From Alphaproteobacteria bacterium (GTDB lineage Bacteria; Pseudomonadota; Alphaproteobacteria; Rickettsiales; JAFLCR01): a stretch of DNA of 9,198 nt. The translations under genes and the position numbers were made by a program. Shown here in pieces: positions 1 to 7,044 of this stretch. The stretch is taken from positions 1 through 9,198 of the forward strand of contig JAFLCR010000085.1 of the NCBI GenBank assembly GCA_017302755.1. The letters run 5' to 3'. The notes beneath the pieces are model-generated. The model was not told where the DNA came from. It made no database searches and worked only from the letters and a program-made list of their open reading frames with translations. Position 1 is the first letter of the stretch, and every line of letters begins with the position of its first letter.

Positions 1-1
1 G

Positions 2-2533
2 CCCTACCGCAAATCGGCGCGTATCGTCGGTGAGGTGATGGGTAAATACCATCCGCACGGCGACGCGGCGATCTACGATTCCTTGGTGCGCATGGCGCAG
101 CCGTTCTCGATGAGCCTGCTGCTGGTCGACGGCCAGGGCAATTTCGGCTCCATGGACGGCGACCCTCCGGCGGCGATGCGTTACACCGAATCGCGCCTCT
201 CCAAGCCCGCGCACTCGCTGCTCGAAGGCATTGATGAGAACACGGTCGAGTTCCAGGAAAACTACGACGGCTCCGAGAAAGAGCCGATCGTGCTGCCCGC
301 GCAATTCCCCAACCTGCTGGTCAACGGCTCGGCGGGTATCGCGGTGGGCATGGCGACCAATATTCCGCCGCATAATCTCGGCGAAGTGATCGACGCGTGC
401 TGTCTCTACATCGACAACCCGGAAGTCTCGATCGACGAGATGATGGAAGTCATCCCCGGGCCGGATTTCCCGACCGGCGGCCTCATCATCGGCCGCAGCG
501 GTTCGCGTTCCGCCATGCATACGGGCCGCGGCAGCGTGGCCATGCGCGGCAAGGCGCATATCGAGCAGGCGAAATCCGGCAAGGATGCGATCATCATCAC
601 CGAAATCCCTTACCAGGTGAACAAGGCGAAGCTCGTTGAGCGCATCGCCGAACTGGTGAAGGAAAAGAAGATCGAAGGCATCAGCGACCTGCGCGACGAA
701 TCCGACAAGCAGGGCGTGCGCGTGGTCGTGGAAGTGAAGCGCGATGCGGTCGCCGATGTGGTGTTGAACCAGCTTTATTCCTACACCCCGCTGCAGACGA
801 GCTTCGGCGTCAACATGCTGGCGCTCGACCGGGGCCGTCCTGAGTTGATGAACCTCAAGAGCGTGATCGCCGCCTTCGTGGAATTCCGCGAAGAGGTCAT
901 CACCCGCCGCACGCTGTTCCGCCTCGGCAAGGCGCGTGACCGCGCCCATGTGTTGATCGGCCTGGCTATCGCGGTCGCCAATATCGACGAAGTCATTGCC
1001 GTCATTCGCGCGGCCAAGGACCCGGTGGAGGCCAAGGAAGAATTGATGCGCCGCAGCTGGCCTGCGGCCGACGTGTTGCCCTTGCTGAGCCTCGTAGACG
1101 ACGTCGCGAATGCCGTGGACAGCGCGGGCAAGCTGAAATTCACCGAAGCGCAGGCCAAGGCGATTCTCGAACTGCGCCTTGCGCGTTTGACCGGCCTTGA
1201 GCGCGCCAAGATCGATGAAGAGATGAGTGGGTTGGCCGGCGAAATCGCCGAATTCCTCTCCATCCTTTCCTCGCGTGAGAAGCTGATGGGCATCCTGCGC
1301 GGCGAACTCATCGCCATCAAGGAGCAATTCGCCGTACCCCGCCGCACGCAGATCGAACTTTCCGAACTCGACCAGGACATCGAAGACCTGATCCAGCGCG
1401 AAGACATGGTGGTGACCGTAACGATGAGCGGCTATGTGAAGCGCGTGCCGTTGAACGCCTACCGCGCCCAGCGCCGCGGCGGCAAGGGCAGGAGCGGCAT
1501 GGCGATCCGCGAGGAGGATGCGACGACGGAAGTCTTTGTGACCACCACGCACACGCCGGTGCTGTTCTTCTCGAGCCACGGCAAGGTCTACAAGCTGAAG
1601 GTCTACCGCCTGCCGGTGGCGACGCCGCAGGGCCGCGGCAAGGCCTTCGTGAACCTGCTCCCGCTCGCCGAAGGCGAAACCATCGAAACGCTCATGCCGC
1701 TGCCGGAAGACGAAGCGCAGTGGGAAGGCCTCAACATCTTTTTCTCGACCGCGCAGGGCAATGTGCGCCGTAACGACCTCTCCGATTTCCATGAGATTCG
1801 CTCCAACGGCAAAATCGCCATTCGCCTTGATGAGGGCGACAAGCTGGTGGGTGTCAAAACCTGCGCCGAAACTGACCATGTGCTACTGGCGGCGCAATCT
1901 GGAAAATGCGTGCGCTTCCCGGTGGATGCGGTGCGCGTGTTCAAGAGCCGCACGTCGGACGGCGTGCGCGGCATGAAGCTCGCTGAAGACGACAGGGTAA
2001 TTTCCATCTCCATCCTCAAGGGTGCGGAGATCGACATGTCCACCCGCGAGGAATACCTCAAATACGCCGTCGCCAAGCGCCGCGAGGCGGGCGAGGGCGG
2101 CGAGAAGGCGACGACCAATCTCAGCGACGACCAGGTGAAGATTCTCGCCGCGAACGAGGAATACATCCTTACCATCACCGAGAACGGCTACGGCAAGCGT
2201 TCGTCGGCTTATGAATACCGCGTCACCAACCGCGGCGGCAGCGGCATCACGAACATCGAAACCTCTGAGCGCAACGGCGGCGTGGTGGCGAGCTTCCCGG
2301 TTGAGGAAACCGACCAGATCATGCTGATGACCGACAAGGGCACGCTGATCCGCACCCCCGTGCGCGACATCCGCATCGCGGGCCGCGCCACGCAGGGCGT
2401 GACGATCCTGCGCGCCGCCGAGGGCGAGAAGGTGGTTTCCGTGGCCCGCATCGGCGATACCGGCGAAGAGGAAATGCTGGAAGGCGAGGATGGGGCGGAA
2501 GCACCCGAAGCTGCGCCTCCGGCAGCGGAGTAA
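2..2533 (+). CDS. gyrA: DNA gyrase subunit A, 5' end missing
   Basis: This is the breakage-reunion and DNA-wrapping subunit of gyrase, which introduces negative supercoils as an A2B2 complex with GyrB. The reading frame is already open at base 2, at the residue equivalent to E. coli Pro62, so about 60 N-terminal residues lie outside the window. The winged-helix region carries GKYHPHGD and the active-site Tyr (codon 182-184) in AAMRYTE. The tower and coiled-coil gate follow, to about base 1380. The GyrA box QRRGGKGR (1469-1492) then opens the C-terminal beta-pinwheel and separates gyrase from topoisomerase IV ParC. The pinwheel contains an extra charged segment (about 2033-2150) before NGYGKRSSAYEYRV, of a kind known from alphaproteobacterial GyrA. 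An acidic tail (GEEEMLEGEDGAE) ends the protein. The quinolone-determining position equivalent to E. coli Ser83 is Ala (codon 65-67), while the Asp87 equivalent is kept. coaD follows 3 bases after the stop. Identification is very secure. Confidence 0.98.
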   Translation, partial: PYRKSARIVGEVMGKYHPHGDAAIYDSLVRMAQPFSMSLLLVDGQGNFGSMDGDPPAAMRYTESRLSKPAHSLLEGIDENTVEFQENYDGSEKEPIVLPAQFPNLLVNGSAGIAVGMATNIPPHNLGEVIDACCLYIDNPEVSIDEMMEVIPGPDFPTGGLIIGRSGSRSAMHTGRGSVAMRGKAHIEQAKSGKDAIIITEIPYQVNKAKLVERIAELVKEKKIEGISDLRDESDKQGVRVVVEVKRDAVADVVLNQLYSYTPLQTSFGVNMLALDRGRPELMNLKSVIAAFVEFREEVITRRTLFRLGKARDRAHVLIGLAIAVANIDEVIAVIRAAKDPVEAKEELMRRSWPAADVLPLLSLVDDVANAVDSAGKLKFTEAQAKAILELRLARLTGLERAKIDEEMSGLAGEIAEFLSILSSREKLMGILRGELIAIKEQFAVPRRTQIELSELDQDIEDLIQREDMVVTVTMSGYVKRVPLNAYRAQRRGGKGRSGMAIREEDATTEVFVTTTHTPVLFFSSHGKVYKLKVYRLPVATPQGRGKAFVNLLPLAEGETIETLMPLPEDEAQWEGLNIFFSTAQGNVRRNDLSDFHEIRSNGKIAIRLDEGDKLVGVKTCAETDHVLLAAQSGKCVRFPVDAVRVFKSRTSDGVRGMKLAEDDRVISISILKGAEIDMSTREEYLKYAVAKRREAGEGGEKATTNLSDDQVKILAANEEYILTITENGYGKRSSAYEYRVTNRGGSGITNIETSERNGGVVASFPVEETDQIMLMTDKGTLIRTPVRDIRIAGRATQGVTILRAAEGEKVVSVARIGDTGEEEMLEGEDGAEAPEAAPPAAE
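2527..2530 (+). promoter_or_regulatory. Ribosome binding site of coaD, inside the gyrA 3' end
   Basis: GGAG lies in the last codons of gyrA, 6 bases before the TTG at 2537. It supports TTG as the coaD start; the next candidate, GTG at 2543, would sit 12 bases away. The placement suggests coaD translation is coupled to that of gyrA. Confidence 0.6.
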
Positions 2534-2536
2534 GCC

Positions 2537-3040
2537 TTGAGCGTGCGCACCGGCGTTTACCCCGGCACGTTTGACCCCATTACCGTGGGCCACATGAGCA
2601 TCATCAAGCGCGCGCTGGCGGTGGTGGATAAACTCATTATCGCCGTGGCGCTGGATACGGGCAAGGCGCCTGTCTTCACGCTCGATCAGCGCGCCGCGAT
2701 GGTACGCGAGGAAATAGCCTCCCTTCGCGGCGCTGAGCGCGTGGAGGTGAAAAGCTTTTCGGGCCTGCTGGTCAATTTTGCAGCGGAAAACAATGCGCAG
2801 ATACTGATCCGGGGCTTACGCGCCGTGTCGGATTTCGAATACGAGTTTCAGATGGCTTCCATGAACCGTCGCCTCCACAAGGAGATCACCACGGTGTTTC
2901 TGCCCGCCTCGGAGACGACGCAGTTCATCTCCTCGCGCTTCGTGAAGCAGATCAGTAAGTTAGGAGGGGATATCTCCAGCTTCGTTTCGCCGAATGTAGA
3001 GAAGCATCTTAGAAAATATTTTGACGAAGAGTTCAAGTAA
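2537..3040 (+). CDS. coaD: Phosphopantetheine adenylyltransferase (CoaD)
   Basis: CoaD transfers AMP from ATP to 4'-phosphopantetheine, giving dephospho-CoA and pyrophosphate, the penultimate step of coenzyme A synthesis in the cytosol. The 167-aa length is normal for this family. The nucleotidyltransferase signature is at the N-terminus: YPGTFDPITVGH, with Thr11 and His19 in the T/HxGH nucleotide-binding motif. Many homologues have Asn where this one has Val17. RGLRAVSDFEYEFQMASMNRRL in the middle and ISSRFVKQISKLGGD near the C-terminus are the other family hallmarks; the latter matches the usual ISSTxVKE loop with modest changes. The start is TTG, chosen for its GGAG ribosome binding site at 6 bases. 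It lies 3 bases after gyrA and is almost certainly cotranscribed with it, a pairing seen in alphaproteobacteria. Its stop lies 5 bases from that of the convergent gene, with no terminator hairpin visible between them. Confidence 0.96.
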   Translation: MSVRTGVYPGTFDPITVGHMSIIKRALAVVDKLIIAVALDTGKAPVFTLDQRAAMVREEIASLRGAERVEVKSFSGLLVNFAAENNAQILIRGLRAVSDFEYEFQMASMNRRLHKEITTVFLPASETTQFISSRFVKQISKLGGDISSFVSPNVEKHLRKYFDEEFK

Positions 3041-3045
3041 GCTGG

Positions 3046-4050
3046 CTATTGCATCTCACGCGATGCGCGCGCAGCCTGTTTGGACTGCTCAGTCACGCAG
3101 AATTCAAGATCGGGATGAATAATATCTTGCGAGGCAGATTGTGCTAATGCGATCGCAGCGTAGGCTTGGGGAGAAATTTCCCTTATCTGCCCCAGAGTAA
3201 TGACGTCATCGCTTCTTTCTGCAATCTGCTGATAGATAGCATGAATATCGATGACCCCATCTCCTCTAGGCAAAACAAGATCTAAGTACGGTGCCATTCG
3301 CTGATGCATATAGGCTTCATCACAATTGCCATCTGCGATCATATTTTCATATTCGGCGCGTTCCATTTTCACGAACGTAACCCAAAGGTCGGCAAAACCG
3401 GTGTGTGTATGTGAGCGCAACAAGTGCAGTACGAGATTAGGGCTTGTGGCACCTGTCCGAATTTCACCGTCGATATCAGAGAGCCAGTCCGCGCAATCAC
3501 CGATTATTTGCCCTATGACGCCCTGCCTCAAAAGCGCAAAATGCAATGCTGGGTCAGCAAGATCTTTATTAAACTGCCATTTATAACCAAGATAAGGGGT
3601 GTCCTCGTGCGCGTGAGGTAGAAAGTTCGTTAATAAGATCGTATCCAACAAAGCAATGACTTCTGGCATGAAGTGTTCGCCTTCCCAGTAAAGTGCAGCT
3701 GCCAAGCATCCCCATCGGAGATTGAGATCCACCCTTTCTTCCTGCGAGGTTGTGCATCTCATCTTGCCCGCCAGGTAGATAGCGGTATCGATGATTTGTG
3801 ATAGCTCTTGCTCATGGCCATGCTCTTTAGCGAATAAGAACGCCTTGGCATAAGCACTTCCGGCTTTGGAGCCTGCAAAGATCGCATTTTTTATTTCTGC
3901 AGATGATTCACTCTCCCAGGTCTGAGGAGGGTTTTTTATCAATGACTGCATTTCCGCGAGGGCTTCGGGATCACTAAAAAGTTGATCGTCTACATAATCA
4001 TCAATGGCTTTGATCAGATGTAGATAGACTTCAATGGTCATACGGCACAT
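3046..4050 (-). CDS. Hypothetical protein, 334 aa, low GC, no family recognised
   Basis: I do not recognise this protein. It appears soluble, mainly helical and rather acidic in its N-terminal half, with no signal peptide and no convincing membrane segment. Alternating helical stretches (for example around residues 60-90, 105-140 and 160-190) could form a helical repeat, but no TPR or HEAT consensus is clear. A His-rich stretch, SHTHTGFADLW, lies about two-thirds along. G+C is well below the neighbours: 43-48% in three of four 60-base lines I counted, and 55% in the line nearest coaD, against 68% in a gyrA line. This suggests horizontal acquisition or relaxed codon choice. The start is uncertain: ATG at 4050 gives the longest form and ATG at 4041 is an alternative, with no good Shine-Dalgarno before either. 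It converges on coaD with 5 bases between the stop codons. The long intact frame with ordinary-looking composition argues that it is a real gene. Confidence 0.75.
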   Translation of the reverse strand: MCRMTIEVYLHLIKAIDDYVDDQLFSDPEALAEMQSLIKNPPQTWESESSAEIKNAIFAGSKAGSAYAKAFLFAKEHGHEQELSQIIDTAIYLAGKMRCTTSQEERVDLNLRWGCLAAALYWEGEHFMPEVIALLDTILLTNFLPHAHEDTPYLGYKWQFNKDLADPALHFALLRQGVIGQIIGDCADWLSDIDGEIRTGATSPNLVLHLLRSHTHTGFADLWVTFVKMERAEYENMIADGNCDEAYMHQRMAPYLDLVLPRGDGVIDIHAIYQQIAERSDDVITLGQIREISPQAYAAIALAQSASQDIIHPDLEFCVTEQSKQAARASREMQ

Positions 4051-4145
4051 TCACAATGCGAGTTGCCGCTTAAGGATAACAATTAATTATTACGTTCTTT
4101 TTAAATATATATTTATCAATATGATAATTGGTTATTTGATGACAT
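4051..4145 (-). promoter_or_regulatory. AT-rich gap: likely promoter region of the 334-aa gene
   Basis: This 95-bp gap separates the end of the cckA-like gene from the start of the downstream same-strand unknown gene. It is strikingly AT-rich (about 4080-4140), unlike anything else in the window. A TTGATA with several TAATAA/TATATT-like hexamers is present on the minus strand, but none falls at a clean 16-18 base spacing, so no -35/-10 pair is assigned. There is no GC stem followed by a T-run that would be a strong terminator for cckA. Confidence 0.35.
4113..4127. repeat. Inverted repeat TTATCA-ata-TGATAA in the AT-rich gap
   Basis: A perfect 6-bp inverted repeat with a 3-base centre lies within the AT-rich gap upstream of the 334-aa gene. 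It could be an operator half-site pair for a small dimeric regulator. As an RNA hairpin it would be weak (one G-C pair per stem). In such AT-rich DNA a chance palindrome is quite possible. Confidence 0.3.
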
Positions 4146-5663
4146 TTACCCCATCACCTCTTTTACTTTTGCCGCCAGTTGCTTAAGCGTGAACGGTTTG
4201 GGCAGGAAGTTGAAATCTTTTCCTTCATGCGCCGTTCCGGCGAAGGCATCCTCGGTGTAGCCGGAGATGAAAATCACCTTCACGTCAGGGTGCGATTTCA
4301 CGATTTCCTCGATCATCGCCGGGCCGTTCATGCCGGGCATGATGACGTCGGTGATGATGACCTCGATGTTGGGGCCGTGCTCGGCCACCTGCTCCAGCGC
4401 GGCTTCGCCGCAATCGGCTTCGATGACGGTATAGCCCTTGTTGCGCAGCGCCCGCGCTGAGAAGGCGCGCACCGGCGCTTCGTCCTCCACCAGCAGGATG
4501 GTCGCCTTGCCGGTCAGGTCGGCGGCGGCTTCGGCGGCCTCGTTGCTGTCTTCCGCCGCTTGCTTGGTTTCGATGTCGGTGGTGCGCTTGAGGAAAATAC
4601 TGAACGTGGTGCCCTGGTTTTCCTCGCTTGCGACGTAGATGTATCCGCCGGTCTGCTTGACGATGCCGTAGACGGTCGCCAGCCCCAGGCCGGTGCCGGA
4701 GCCGACTTCCTTGGTCGAGAAGAACGGCTCGAAGATCTTGCGGATCATGCCGAGCGGAATGCCGTGTCCCGTATCCACCACGTCGACGCGCACGTATTCG
4801 CCGTCCACGATGTCGTCCTCCTCGGTGGGGGAGATGAGGTTCTTGGGAAGCCGGTGCACGCGGTCGATGGTGACGTTCGCGGTTTCAATCCTGAGCATGC
4901 CGCCTTTGCCCATCGCGTCGCGGGCGTTCACGGCGAGGTTGATGAGCACCTGCTCGAGCTGGCCCTGATCCACTTTCACCAGCCACAGGTCGCGCCCGTG
5001 AATCACTTTCAACTCGATGTTCTCGCCGATCAGGCGACGGATCAGGTTGGAAAGCTCGGCCAGCACCTCGGCGATGTCGAGCGTCTTCGGCTGCAGCGTC
5101 TGGCGGCGCGAGAAAGCAAGCAGCTGGCGCACGAGGTTGGCGGCGCGGTTTGCATTCTGCTTCACCTGCATGATGTCGGCGAAGGACTGGTCGCCGGCCG
5201 GGTGGCGCATCAGCAGCAGGTCGCAGAAGCCGATCATGGCGGTGAGCAGGTTGTTGAAGTCGTGCGCGATGCCGCCCGCGAGCTGGCCGACGGCCTGCAT
5301 CTTCTGCGAGTGGGCGAAGCGCAGCTCCAGGTTCTTCTGTTCGGTGGTGTTGATGAGGTAGGCCACCACCACGTCGTCTTCCTTGAGCGCGGTGAGATAA
5401 AGCGACGCCGTGGCGCCGCCCTCGCCGCCGAAACGGATGTCGAGCGGCTTGTCCGAAGGCTGGCTGTGAAGCTGCTCGAAGCGCTGGCGCAGCTCGTCAC
5501 GGTTTTCCGGCGCGATGTAGGCGGACAGATTCGTATGAAGCACTTGCTGCCCTGCATTGCCCGCCAGCGTGCCGAACGCCTTGTTGCAGGTGAGGATCGT
5601 GCCGCTGCCGTCGAGCAGGGCGATGGCAAGCGGCGACTGCTCGAGAAAGGATTGCAGCTGCAT
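4146..5663 (-). CDS. cckA: CckA-like hybrid kinase, C-terminal part (PAS, kinase, receiver)
   Basis: This is the catalytic part of a hybrid histidine kinase closely resembling CckA, which passes phosphate through ChpT to CtrA in alphaproteobacteria. Residues 1-108 form a PAS domain. The HisKA H-box is GGIAHDFNNLLTAMIG with phospho-accepting His134. The ATPase follows: N-box INLAVNARDA (Asn242, Asn246), G1 box DTGHGI (297-302), F-box FEPFFSTK (311-318) and G2 box GSGTGLGL (321-328). A linker rich in Ala and Glu (about 365-383) leads to a receiver domain: VEDE (392-395), phospho-accepting Asp439 in TDVIMPGMNG, and Lys489 in LPKPF. As an independent ORF it starts at ATG 5663, with a weak AGG 6 bases upstream. 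The frame stays open upstream to an A9 run, where one extra A would join it to the membrane part ending at 5696. On its own it would lack any membrane anchor. The family call is strong; whether it is a separate protein is doubtful. Confidence 0.92.
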   Translation of the reverse strand: MQLQSFLEQSPLAIALLDGSGTILTCNKAFGTLAGNAGQQVLHTNLSAYIAPENRDELRQRFEQLHSQPSDKPLDIRFGGEGGATASLYLTALKEDDVVVAYLINTTEQKNLELRFAHSQKMQAVGQLAGGIAHDFNNLLTAMIGFCDLLLMRHPAGDQSFADIMQVKQNANRAANLVRQLLAFSRRQTLQPKTLDIAEVLAELSNLIRRLIGENIELKVIHGRDLWLVKVDQGQLEQVLINLAVNARDAMGKGGMLRIETANVTIDRVHRLPKNLISPTEEDDIVDGEYVRVDVVDTGHGIPLGMIRKIFEPFFSTKEVGSGTGLGLATVYGIVKQTGGYIYVASEENQGTTFSIFLKRTTDIETKQAAEDSNEAAEAAADLTGKATILLVEDEAPVRAFSARALRNKGYTVIEADCGEAALEQVAEHGPNIEVIITDVIMPGMNGPAMIEEIVKSHPDVKVIFISGYTEDAFAGTAHEGKDFNFLPKPFTLKQLAAKVKEVMG

Positions 5664-5672
5664 GTCAAGCCT

Positions 5673-5712
5673 GGGCGCGTCCTCGCCCTCGCTAGCTAAA
5701 CGCTTTTTTTTT
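5673..5712 (-). other. A9 homopolymer junction between the two cckA frames
   Basis: On the coding (minus) strand the codons read ACT CAA AAA AAA AGC GTT TAG, so the N-terminal frame stops 9 bases after the A-run (5704-5712). Moving back one base at A_AAA_AAA, or adding one A in the DNA or transcript, gives AAG CGT TTA and continues without a stop into the kinase ORF. Fifteen bases beyond the run is a small 5-bp hairpin, GGGCG/CGCCC (5688-5684 with 5677-5673). A sequencing error in the homopolymer, transcriptional slippage and -1 ribosomal frameshifting would all fit. The hairpin is short and farther away than the usual 5-9 bases for frameshift stimulators. Confidence 0.75.
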
Positions 5713-6670
5713 GAGTGGATGGGTCCTGGGTGATGCCCTTGAACCCAAGGATCTCTCCCGCCGGCCCGCGCATGGCCTGTTGCGAGAGCATGAGCGCCAG
5801 CGTGCCGCCGTCGCGTTTGCGGAACGTGACTTCACCGGAGAAACTCGGATCCTTGAGCAGCCGGTCGGCCATGCGGCCTTCGACGATCACCGACAACGGC
5901 ATCTGCACGCGCGCGATGTCGCCGTGCCCATAGCCGAGCAACAGGTCGAGCGTTTCGTTGGTGAAGCTGATGCGCCCGTCATTCGACAGCGTGTACAGCC
6001 CGAAAGGAAGGGTATTGATGAGGTTTTCCAGCACGGGATTGCCGCTGTCCCCCACTTTGGCGGGCGCGGCTTCCTGTTCGCGGTTGAGGCCGCGGATCAA
6101 CGCATAGCCGCTTGGGCGGGGCAGGGGGTCGACGGTCAGCCACAGCGATTCCCGCGTGCCGCCGTCTTTAGAGGTGTAGTAAAACGGGACGCGGCAGGAT
6201 TTGCCTTCCGCCAGCGTGGCGCGCACGAGCGTGGCGTCGTCCTTGGTGACGTGGCCGTGATCGAGCAGGAGGTCGAGCAGGATGTGACCCGAGCGCGCGG
6301 GCGCGTCAAACATCTTCTGGAAGCCGGGGTTGCTGTAGGTGACGCCGCCGTCGGCATGCGAGATCAGGCAGAAGCGTGTGTTGATGCCCGCCGCCCCGGC
6401 GAAGAGCGCGTTCTGGAATTCGGTGGCGAGCACGATGTCGCGGTTGCGCTGGGTGAAGGAAATGGTGAACCAGCCCAGCCCGCCGAGCACCACCGCCAGC
6501 ACGGCGGCGAAAGCGGGCGCTCCGCCGAAGGATTCGATGCGGCTGCCGGCCAGCAGCAGGATGGCGAAGCAGCCGATAAAAATCAGGCTGAGCACAAAAA
6601 TGGGAGGCAGACGCCTGCGGATCACGAAATCCGGTTGTTCGCTCGCTTTATCCGTGGCTCTGCCCAGCAT
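5696..6670 (-). CDS. cckA: CckA-like hybrid kinase, N-terminal membrane and PAS part
   Basis: This is the sensory half of the cckA-like kinase. From ATG 6670 it is 324 aa. Two hydrophobic segments, IFVLSLIFIGCFAILLLAG and APAFAAVLAVVLGGLGWFTI (about residues 24-42 and 51-70), form a membrane hairpin with a short loop, as in CckA. Two PAS-like domains follow: one around YSNPGFQKMF and one around NTLPFGLYTLSNDGRISFTN ending in GFKGITQD. There is no kinase domain: the frame ends at TAG 9 bases after an A9 run, and the kinase ORF lies in the -1 frame. Joined, the protein would be about 841 aa, in the range of longer alphaproteobacterial CckA proteins. The start is uncertain: TTG at 6718 would add 16 residues but has no good ribosome site, whereas ATG 6670 is preceded by AGGAG. 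bolA lies just upstream on the same strand. Confidence 0.85.
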   Translation of the reverse strand: MLGRATDKASEQPDFVIRRRLPPIFVLSLIFIGCFAILLLAGSRIESFGGAPAFAAVLAVVLGGLGWFTISFTQRNRDIVLATEFQNALFAGAAGINTRFCLISHADGGVTYSNPGFQKMFDAPARSGHILLDLLLDHGHVTKDDATLVRATLAEGKSCRVPFYYTSKDGGTRESLWLTVDPLPRPSGYALIRGLNREQEAAPAKVGDSGNPVLENLINTLPFGLYTLSNDGRISFTNETLDLLLGYGHGDIARVQMPLSVIVEGRMADRLLKDPSFSGEVTFRKRDGGTLALMLSQQAMRGPAGEILGFKGITQDPSTQKKSV

Positions 6671-6673
6671 GCT

Positions 6674-6678
6674 CTCCT
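6674..6678 (-). promoter_or_regulatory. AGGAG ribosome binding site deciding the cckA start
   Basis: AGGAG on the minus strand sits 3 bases before ATG 6670. The spacing is short, but the motif is far better than anything before the TTG at 6718, so 6670 is preferred as the start of the membrane part of cckA. Confidence 0.45.
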
Positions 6679-6747
6679 GCCCGACTTTAAGGGGTTGCGT
6701 GTGTTTTTCCGTAACCAACTTAACTTAACAAACACTAAATTTGGCGT

Positions 6748-7044
6748 TTATGCACCAGGAATTCTTGATGCTTCTTCAGGCGTCTGTGTGTTTATGGACA
6801 AAGCATGCAGGCCGGCGGCGAATTCCGCTTTTAAGGCATCGTAGACCAGCCGGTGGCGGGCGACACGCGAAAGTCCGCAGAAGGCTTCGCTGATGATGGC
6901 GATAGTGTAGTGGGTTTCTCCACCTGGCTGAGCGCCTGCATGGCCGGCGTGGCGATGGGAATCGTCGGTGATGGTGAGTTGTGTTGGGGCGAGTCGCTCG
7001 GCCAGAATGGCTTTGATGCGTTGCTGGCGGGAAGAAGGGGTCAT
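6748..7044 (-). CDS. bolA: BolA family protein
   Basis: BolA proteins pair with monothiol glutaredoxins to bind or move iron-sulfur clusters and, in some bacteria, influence cell shape and stress transcription. This 98-aa protein has the normal family length. It shows the alphaproteobacterial-type stretch SHRHAGHAG (residues 29-37), then a beta strand THYTIAIISEAF, and the signature helix SRVARHRLVYDAL with the conserved His64, ending in GLHALSINT. The start is ATG 7044 with only a weak GAAAG-like ribosome site. cckA lies downstream on the same strand (77 bases from the bolA stop to ATG 6670) and could be cotranscribed. Upstream, a 63-bp gap is shared with the divergent zincin-like gene. In many alphaproteobacteria bolA lies next to a small J-domain gene and cobS; here an extra gene lies between them. 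Confidence 0.93.
   Translation of the reverse strand: MTPSSRQQRIKAILAERLAPTQLTITDDSHRHAGHAGAQPGGETHYTIAIISEAFCGLSRVARHRLVYDALKAEFAAGLHALSINTQTPEEASRIPGA

Noticed and set aside
781..2593. Several minus-strand open frames of 113-236 codons opposite gyrA
   Set aside because: They are Ser/Arg- or Ala/His-rich translations of the gyrA complement with no recognisable motif and no ribosome sites; they result from strong GC bias.
4071..4081. GGATAACAATT resembling half of the E. coli lac operator
   Set aside because: Only one half-site matches, the symmetric partner is absent, there is no lac-type gene nearby, and the match is short enough to be chance in AT-rich DNA.
6719..6728. Tandem TTAAC repeats just upstream of cckA as a CtrA binding site
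   Set aside because: CtrA boxes are TTAA-N7-TTAA(C). The repeats here are adjacent rather than 7 bases apart, so the spacing does not fit.
4560..6844. Long plus-strand open frames (379 and 377 codons) antisense to cckA
   Set aside because: They lie opposite a clearly identified kinase gene in GC-rich DNA, encode low-complexity Ala/Arg/Val/Glu-rich sequence without domains, and are typical antisense shadows.
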